The notes beneath the pieces are model-generated. The model was not told the origin of the DNA, searched no databases, and saw nothing but the letters and a program-made list of their open reading frames with translations. This document shows positions 60,373-64,000 of a stretch of DNA of 64,000 bases, piece by piece. Numbering within the stretch: the stretch's first letter is position 1; each line of letters starts with the position of its first letter. Both the position numbers and the translations under genes were made by a program. The stretch comes from Staphylococcus simiae. Its GTDB lineage: Bacteria; Bacillota; Bacilli; Staphylococcales; Staphylococcaceae. The stretch lies in the NCBI RefSeq assembly GCF_017357005.1, contig NZ_CP071589.1, positions 1 through 64,000 of the forward strand. Reading direction: 5' to 3'.

Positions 60373-61119
60373 TTATTTTGAAAGTTCTTTTTTAATTTGT
60401 TTTGTTGCTATAACTTCTTTTTGATGTTCCATATATTTGTTAATTTCATTGGCAGAAGCATTAGGATGTTGCTTTTTATATTCAACCATTAAATGTTGCA
60501 TTGTTTTTGCATTATTTTGCTGAGTATCTGACTTTTTATGTTTTTCTTGTAACCGTTGCAGTTTTTTACTTTGCTCAGCATTTAAAACAACCCATGTGTC
60601 TTTAGGAATGGTTAATGTTGTTGTAGACTTGATCAACTCTTGATTATTTTGTCCAAAACCCAACAATGCTTTATAAAAATTTGATTTCCAAACCCATATT
60701 TCTTTCTTCGTTTGAATTGTAGCTTTATTAGTATGTTTTAGCTGGTATACTGTTTGATGCTTTACAGAGTCAGCTATTTTATCTTTATCCATTTGCGGCT
60801 TAAAATGTACTTGAGCTTTTGAATCAGTCTTATGATTTCTATAAACCATTATATAATTATTTGTTTTTTTACCAATTTCATTAGCAATTAGTATATTAGT
60901 AGGGCTACTCTCGGGACCAGCACTGAAGATTTCTTTTTTGTCAGAGGTCACTAATTGTTTCTTCATACCCCAATGATGTGTCATGTTTGCAGTAACACCA
61001 ATAACCATTAGTAATAGTGCCAAGATAGATAGACAACCCAAAATATAACGTGTTATTTTATGTGGAATTAGTAACCAACTAGCAAATACGCAAAAGGTTA
61101 AAATAATAGTTGTTATCAT
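60373..61119 (-). CDS. DUF4811 membrane protein, partner of the MFS pump
   Basis: The 248-residue protein has two N-terminal hydrophobic segments (about 3-20 and 24-45) and a mostly soluble, Lys/Gln-rich C-terminal part, matching the DUF4811 family. The family is commonly encoded directly after DHA2-type drug exporters in Firmicutes; its function is unknown. I start at the ATG at 61119, with GAGGA 8 nt upstream; the GTG at 61134 lies inside the pump gene and lacks an RBS. It overlaps the pump stop by a few nucleotides (TAATATG), so translation is coupled. Confidence 0.82.
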   Translation of the reverse strand: MITTIILTFCVFASWLLIPHKITRYILGCLSILALLLMVIGVTANMTHHWGMKKQLVTSDKKEIFSAGPESSPTNILIANEIGKKTNNYIMVYRNHKTDSKAQVHFKPQMDKDKIADSVKHQTVYQLKHTNKATIQTKKEIWVWKSNFYKALLGFGQNNQELIKSTTTLTIPKDTWVVLNAEQSKKLQRLQEKHKKSDTQQNNAKTMQHLMVEYKKQHPNASANEINKYMEHQKEVIATKQIKKELSK

Positions 61120-61120
61120 A

Positions 61121-62629
61121 TTATTTGTCCTCACTTTCTAATGAAGTCATTTTCAAAAATGGTACGATGAGCACACCAACTAGTGCAAAGACAATACCTA
61201 CTATAAATGCTGTATTAAAGCCATCAATTGATGCTTGTTGAGCTAGTTTTGCATACTCTAAAGGATTAACATTTTTTAAATTAGAAGATGGCATATTGTT
61301 ATTGATAATATTTTGTGTAACTGAAGTTAATAATGCTACTGCTATAGATGAAGCAACTTGTCTAGCTGTATTATTGACAGCAGTACCATGTGTCCCTTGT
61401 TCAACCGATAATGCATCCATTGCGTTTGTAGTCAAAGGCATCATCAATATCGCTACACCAAACATACGAATAGCATAAAAAACAAGTATTAGTGTAGGAG
61501 ATGTGTTATCAGTTAAGAATCCAAAAGGAATTGATGATAGAGTTAAAATAGAAAATCCTACAAATGCTAATCTTTTAATTCCTACTTTGTTATATAATGC
61601 ACCTGAGATTGGTGAAATTAAACCTAACATTAAAGCACCAGCAAGAAGTGTTAGACCCGATTTGAATGGTGAAAACCCGTGAATATTTTGTAAATAAGTA
61701 GGTAACATCATTTCAACACCGTACATCGCCATAGTTACAACAATTAACCCTATGGTTGCTATAGTAAAACCTTTAGATTTGAAAACGCCTAAATCTAAAA
61801 ATGGATCTTTAGATTTAAACTGTCTTAATACAAATAGTGATAAAACAATAACACTAATGATGATTGGTAAAATAACGTAATTTAAACTATCCCATCCTTC
61901 ACTTGAAACATTAGAAAAGCCCCATAAAAAAAGTCCAAATCCGATACAAGAAAGTATCAATGAATAAACATCTAATTTTATTTTACGATTAGGTATAATA
62001 TCTTTCATAAAAAAGAAGCTTAATACAAAGGCTATAGCTACGATAATAATAGGTAATACAAAAATATTACGCCATGAATCAGAAATGGTAATACCTAGCA
62101 AGGTATGATTTTTATCTAATATCCAACCTGCAAATGTAGGACCCATTGCAGGTGCTAATCCAACAGCTAAGCCACTTAACCCCATTGCAGTGCCTCGTTT
62201 ATTAGACGGATACATATTTATTATAATGATTTGCATTAAAGGCATCATTAATCCAACTGCAATTGCTGTCACAATACGACCTATTAAGAAAATAATCCAA
62301 GCATCATGATGTGAGGGAGCAATAGCTGTAAGAACTAATCCTAGGAGTAGTACGCCATATGAGCAAACATGTAGCCACTTAGTAGATACTTTTGTTGCAA
62401 GAAATGCTGATAAGGGAACCATAATTCCATTAGCCAATAAAAACCAAGTCGTTGCTTGTTGAGCTGTACTAAAATCTATATTAAAGTCGCTCATTAAAGT
62501 TGGTAAGGCTGTTCCTAACGATGTTTGCATAAGTGCACCCGCAAATGTTGCTAAAAGAATGATACTCATAATCATTGTTGGTTTATATTGTTGCCCGTGT
62601 ATGTCTATATTTAAATTTTTGCTGGTCAT
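61121..62629 (-). CDS. DHA2-family multidrug efflux MFS transporter
   Basis: The 502-residue membrane protein has about 14 hydrophobic segments. Recognisable motifs are MQTSLGTALPTLMSDF (motif D1-like), GRIVTAIAVGLMMPL, and GLAVGLAPAMGPTFAGWI (motif C of antiporters). It resembles LmrB/EmrB-type exporters driven by the proton gradient. AGGAGG precedes the ATG. It forms an operon with the DUF4811 gene and is transcribed divergently from a TetR regulator, the usual arrangement for an inducible pump. Substrates cannot be predicted. Confidence 0.9.
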   Translation of the reverse strand: MTSKNLNIDIHGQQYKPTMIMSIILLATFAGALMQTSLGTALPTLMSDFNIDFSTAQQATTWFLLANGIMVPLSAFLATKVSTKWLHVCSYGVLLLGLVLTAIAPSHHDAWIIFLIGRIVTAIAVGLMMPLMQIIIINMYPSNKRGTAMGLSGLAVGLAPAMGPTFAGWILDKNHTLLGITISDSWRNIFVLPIIIVAIAFVLSFFFMKDIIPNRKIKLDVYSLILSCIGFGLFLWGFSNVSSEGWDSLNYVILPIIISVIVLSLFVLRQFKSKDPFLDLGVFKSKGFTIATIGLIVVTMAMYGVEMMLPTYLQNIHGFSPFKSGLTLLAGALMLGLISPISGALYNKVGIKRLAFVGFSILTLSSIPFGFLTDNTSPTLILVFYAIRMFGVAILMMPLTTNAMDALSVEQGTHGTAVNNTARQVASSIAVALLTSVTQNIINNNMPSSNLKNVNPLEYAKLAQQASIDGFNTAFIVGIVFALVGVLIVPFLKMTSLESEDK

Positions 62630-62773
62630 AGATATGCCTCCTAAAGTTTTGTTATTAAATACTTTGAAAATATAACACCCTAAATTAATTTTCTAAAGAA
62701 CAAAATATGACAATATGTATGAAATGATACAAAGTGTTTTATTTTGTGCTATATTTAAACTGGGAGTGATTAT
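62630..62773. promoter_or_regulatory. Divergent promoter/operator region of the efflux pump and TetR gene
   Basis: This AT-rich spacer between the divergent genes includes ACAAAgtgttttaTTTTGT (about 62,730-62,748), an imperfect inverted repeat that could be the TetR operator. It is assigned from position and symmetry only. Confidence 0.35.
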
Positions 62774-63346
62774 ATGGGATATCAAAGGAAAACTGCGTTA
62801 ACAAAAAAGAACATAAAAAACAGTTTGATTACACTACTAGAAACAAATAAATTTGATTTAATAACGGTGAATCAAATTATAGAAGAAGCTGAAATCACGA
62901 GAAGTACATTTTATAGATATTATGAAGATAAATATAATTTACTTTCAGAAATAGAAGAGGAAATTTTACAACACATACACGAAGAACGAAATAAAATTGA
63001 TGAAGTGTTTGAAAAAGAAGATATATTTAATGTTGAAATGTTTTTATTAATATTTAAAGGGTTAGAAAAATACTCTAAAACGATAGGAATTTTATTAGGG
63101 AACAATGGAGCTCCAAGCTTTGAAATGAAAATAAAAAATGAAATTAGCAAAAGATTTATGGATTTAAGTAATCTTTCTAATATTTCAACAGTACGTCAAG
63201 ATTTAGTGAAAGAGTATATGCATGCTATTTTAATTAAAACTTTTCAATATTGGTCAGTTAATAAAGATAGTATTGATATTAAAGAAGTGGCATTGACCAT
63301 GCGAGATATTCAATTAAAAGGTTTCAGGGATACGATAGGACTTTAA
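62774..63346 (+). CDS. TetR/AcrR family transcriptional regulator
   Basis: The 190-residue protein has an N-terminal TetR-type HTH (ALTKKNIKNSLITLLETN, then LITVNQIIEEAEITRSTFYRYY, about 8-55) and an all-helical ligand domain. It is divergent from the DHA2 pump and DUF4811 genes, so it is the likely repressor of that operon. GGGAGTG precedes the ATG. The inducer is unknown. The 300 nt after it show no gene. Confidence 0.9.
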   Translation: MGYQRKTALTKKNIKNSLITLLETNKFDLITVNQIIEEAEITRSTFYRYYEDKYNLLSEIEEEILQHIHEERNKIDEVFEKEDIFNVEMFLLIFKGLEKYSKTIGILLGNNGAPSFEMKIKNEISKRFMDLSNLSNISTVRQDLVKEYMHAILIKTFQYWSVNKDSIDIKEVALTMRDIQLKGFRDTIGL

Positions 63347-63647
63347 ATGATTGAAAACCAAAATAAAATATTGAACGACAATAATCATGTAGAAATAATT
63401 AATTTTAATAAAGATATGTTTTTATTAATTTAGGTGTGACTATATGATTTATGACTGGTCTTGTTAAAATGAGTATTTATTATACAGATAATTTCTTTTT
63501 TGCAGCATGTTAGAGACTTAATAATAGCATGAAATTAACTGATGCTATTTTATCTTTAGATGGTTAAGATGCATGTAGGAACTATACACGGTAAACATGC
63601 TAAAACAGCATCAAATTATTCATAGAAGTATCATTATTAAAATCGGT

Positions 63648-63812
63648 TGGGAGTGGGACAGAAATAAATTTCATATAAAATTTATTTCGTAATCCCACCC
63701 CGGCAAGACTGACTAGGTTTTCAAAATGTTGATTTATCAACTTTTTGAAAATCAGACAGTTACTGCCAAGTACTTAATTTTAAGTGCAAAATACATTTTG
63801 TCCCAGGCTTAA
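63648..63812 (-). repeat. Dispersed intergenic repeat, full-length copy (minus orientation)
   Basis: The sequence begins GGGAGTGGGACAGAAATAAA, contains CCCACCCCGGCAAGACTGAC and CAGACAGTTACTGCCAAG, and ends ATTTTGTCCCAGGCTTAA. Its reverse complement aligns along its length with 16,372-16,525. Internal stems (AAATAAATTTCATAT/ATAAAATTTATTT; GTTTTCAAAATGTTG/CAACTTTTTGAAAAT) suggest a structured RNA or terminator-like repeat. The rest of 63,347-64,000 carries no gene I can support. Confidence 0.72.
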
Positions 63813-64000
63813 CCGATTTTTGCGTTTAATGCTGGATTCGTGGTTGACGCCATTTTAATTGAAGCGGCTCTTGCTCTCGATAAAAGTGTACATCCTTAAA
63901 CAATCAAAAATGTACAATAGCATTACTATGGTTAGTGACTAGTGGCGTCTTTGAGTAGTTAAAATTTGAAAATATATATTTTTTGAATTGAGATACATTT

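Noticed and set aside
63813..64000. Minus-strand 14-codon frame (MASTTNPALNAKIG) near the window end
   Set aside because: No RBS and no recognisable family; the preceding sequence runs out of the window, so nothing can be concluded.

Overview
The window is a low-GC Firmicute chromosome linearised at the first base of dnaA. Gene order (dnaA-dnaN-yaaA-recF-gyrB-gyrA-nnrD-hutH-serS ... gdpP-rplI-dnaB-purA-tRNAs-walRKHIJ-rlmH) and near-identical proteins such as GyrB, WalR and WalK mark it as Staphylococcus. From remembered protein similarity (DnaA in particular) I infer a coagulase-negative species near the S. epidermidis/capitis/warneri group. The species call is an inference.

Region 1 (1-31,346) is conserved core around the origin: replication initiation and repair (dnaA, oriC, dnaN, recF, gyrase, dnaB), nucleotide, amino-acid and tRNA metabolism (purA, hutH, serS, azlCD, metX-like), c-di-AMP hydrolysis (gdpP), two tRNAs and the essential WalRK cell-wall system. 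Readable RNA control elements include a serine T-box before serS and a SAM-I riboswitch before the metX-like gene. A second cluster of DnaA-box-like 9-mers (30,503-30,829) lies just before rlmH. rlmH ends in a typical SCC attachment core (31,329-31,346).

Region 2 (31,347 to about 52,150) is an accessory, defence-rich island with no ccr recombinase and no second SCC core that I could see. It carries a DUF6119/TIGR04141-type protein, a decayed GHKL ATPase gene, an IS1182/IS1272-like insertion sequence, an HNH endonuclease overlapping a minimal nucleotidyltransferase, a DUF805 gene without a start codon, a complete type I restriction-modification operon (hsdRMS), a wHTH-HNH endonuclease, a Gabija system (gajA-gajB), a decayed IS3-family element and an Fst-like type I toxin-antitoxin module. 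About 72-bp palindromic mini-elements, identical over 55 bp to the left end of the IS3-family element, sit directly after several of these modules.

Region 3 (52,150-64,000) is accessory metabolism and stress functions: a Crp/Fnr regulator with an alpha/beta hydrolase and a DJ-1/PfpI protein; a coiled-coil protein; an LPXTG surface protein; a CcpA-site-controlled dehydrogenase-DhaK-DhaL-RpiB operon, probably for a C4 polyol or ketose; decayed PepA1/Fst toxin modules; and an efflux pump with a DUF4811 partner and a divergent TetR regulator. Dispersed staphylococcal intergenic repeats occur at 15.2, 16.4 and 63.7 kb. Three G-depleted, C-rich tracts (24.1, 40.1, 56.6 kb) may be Rho-utilisation sites.
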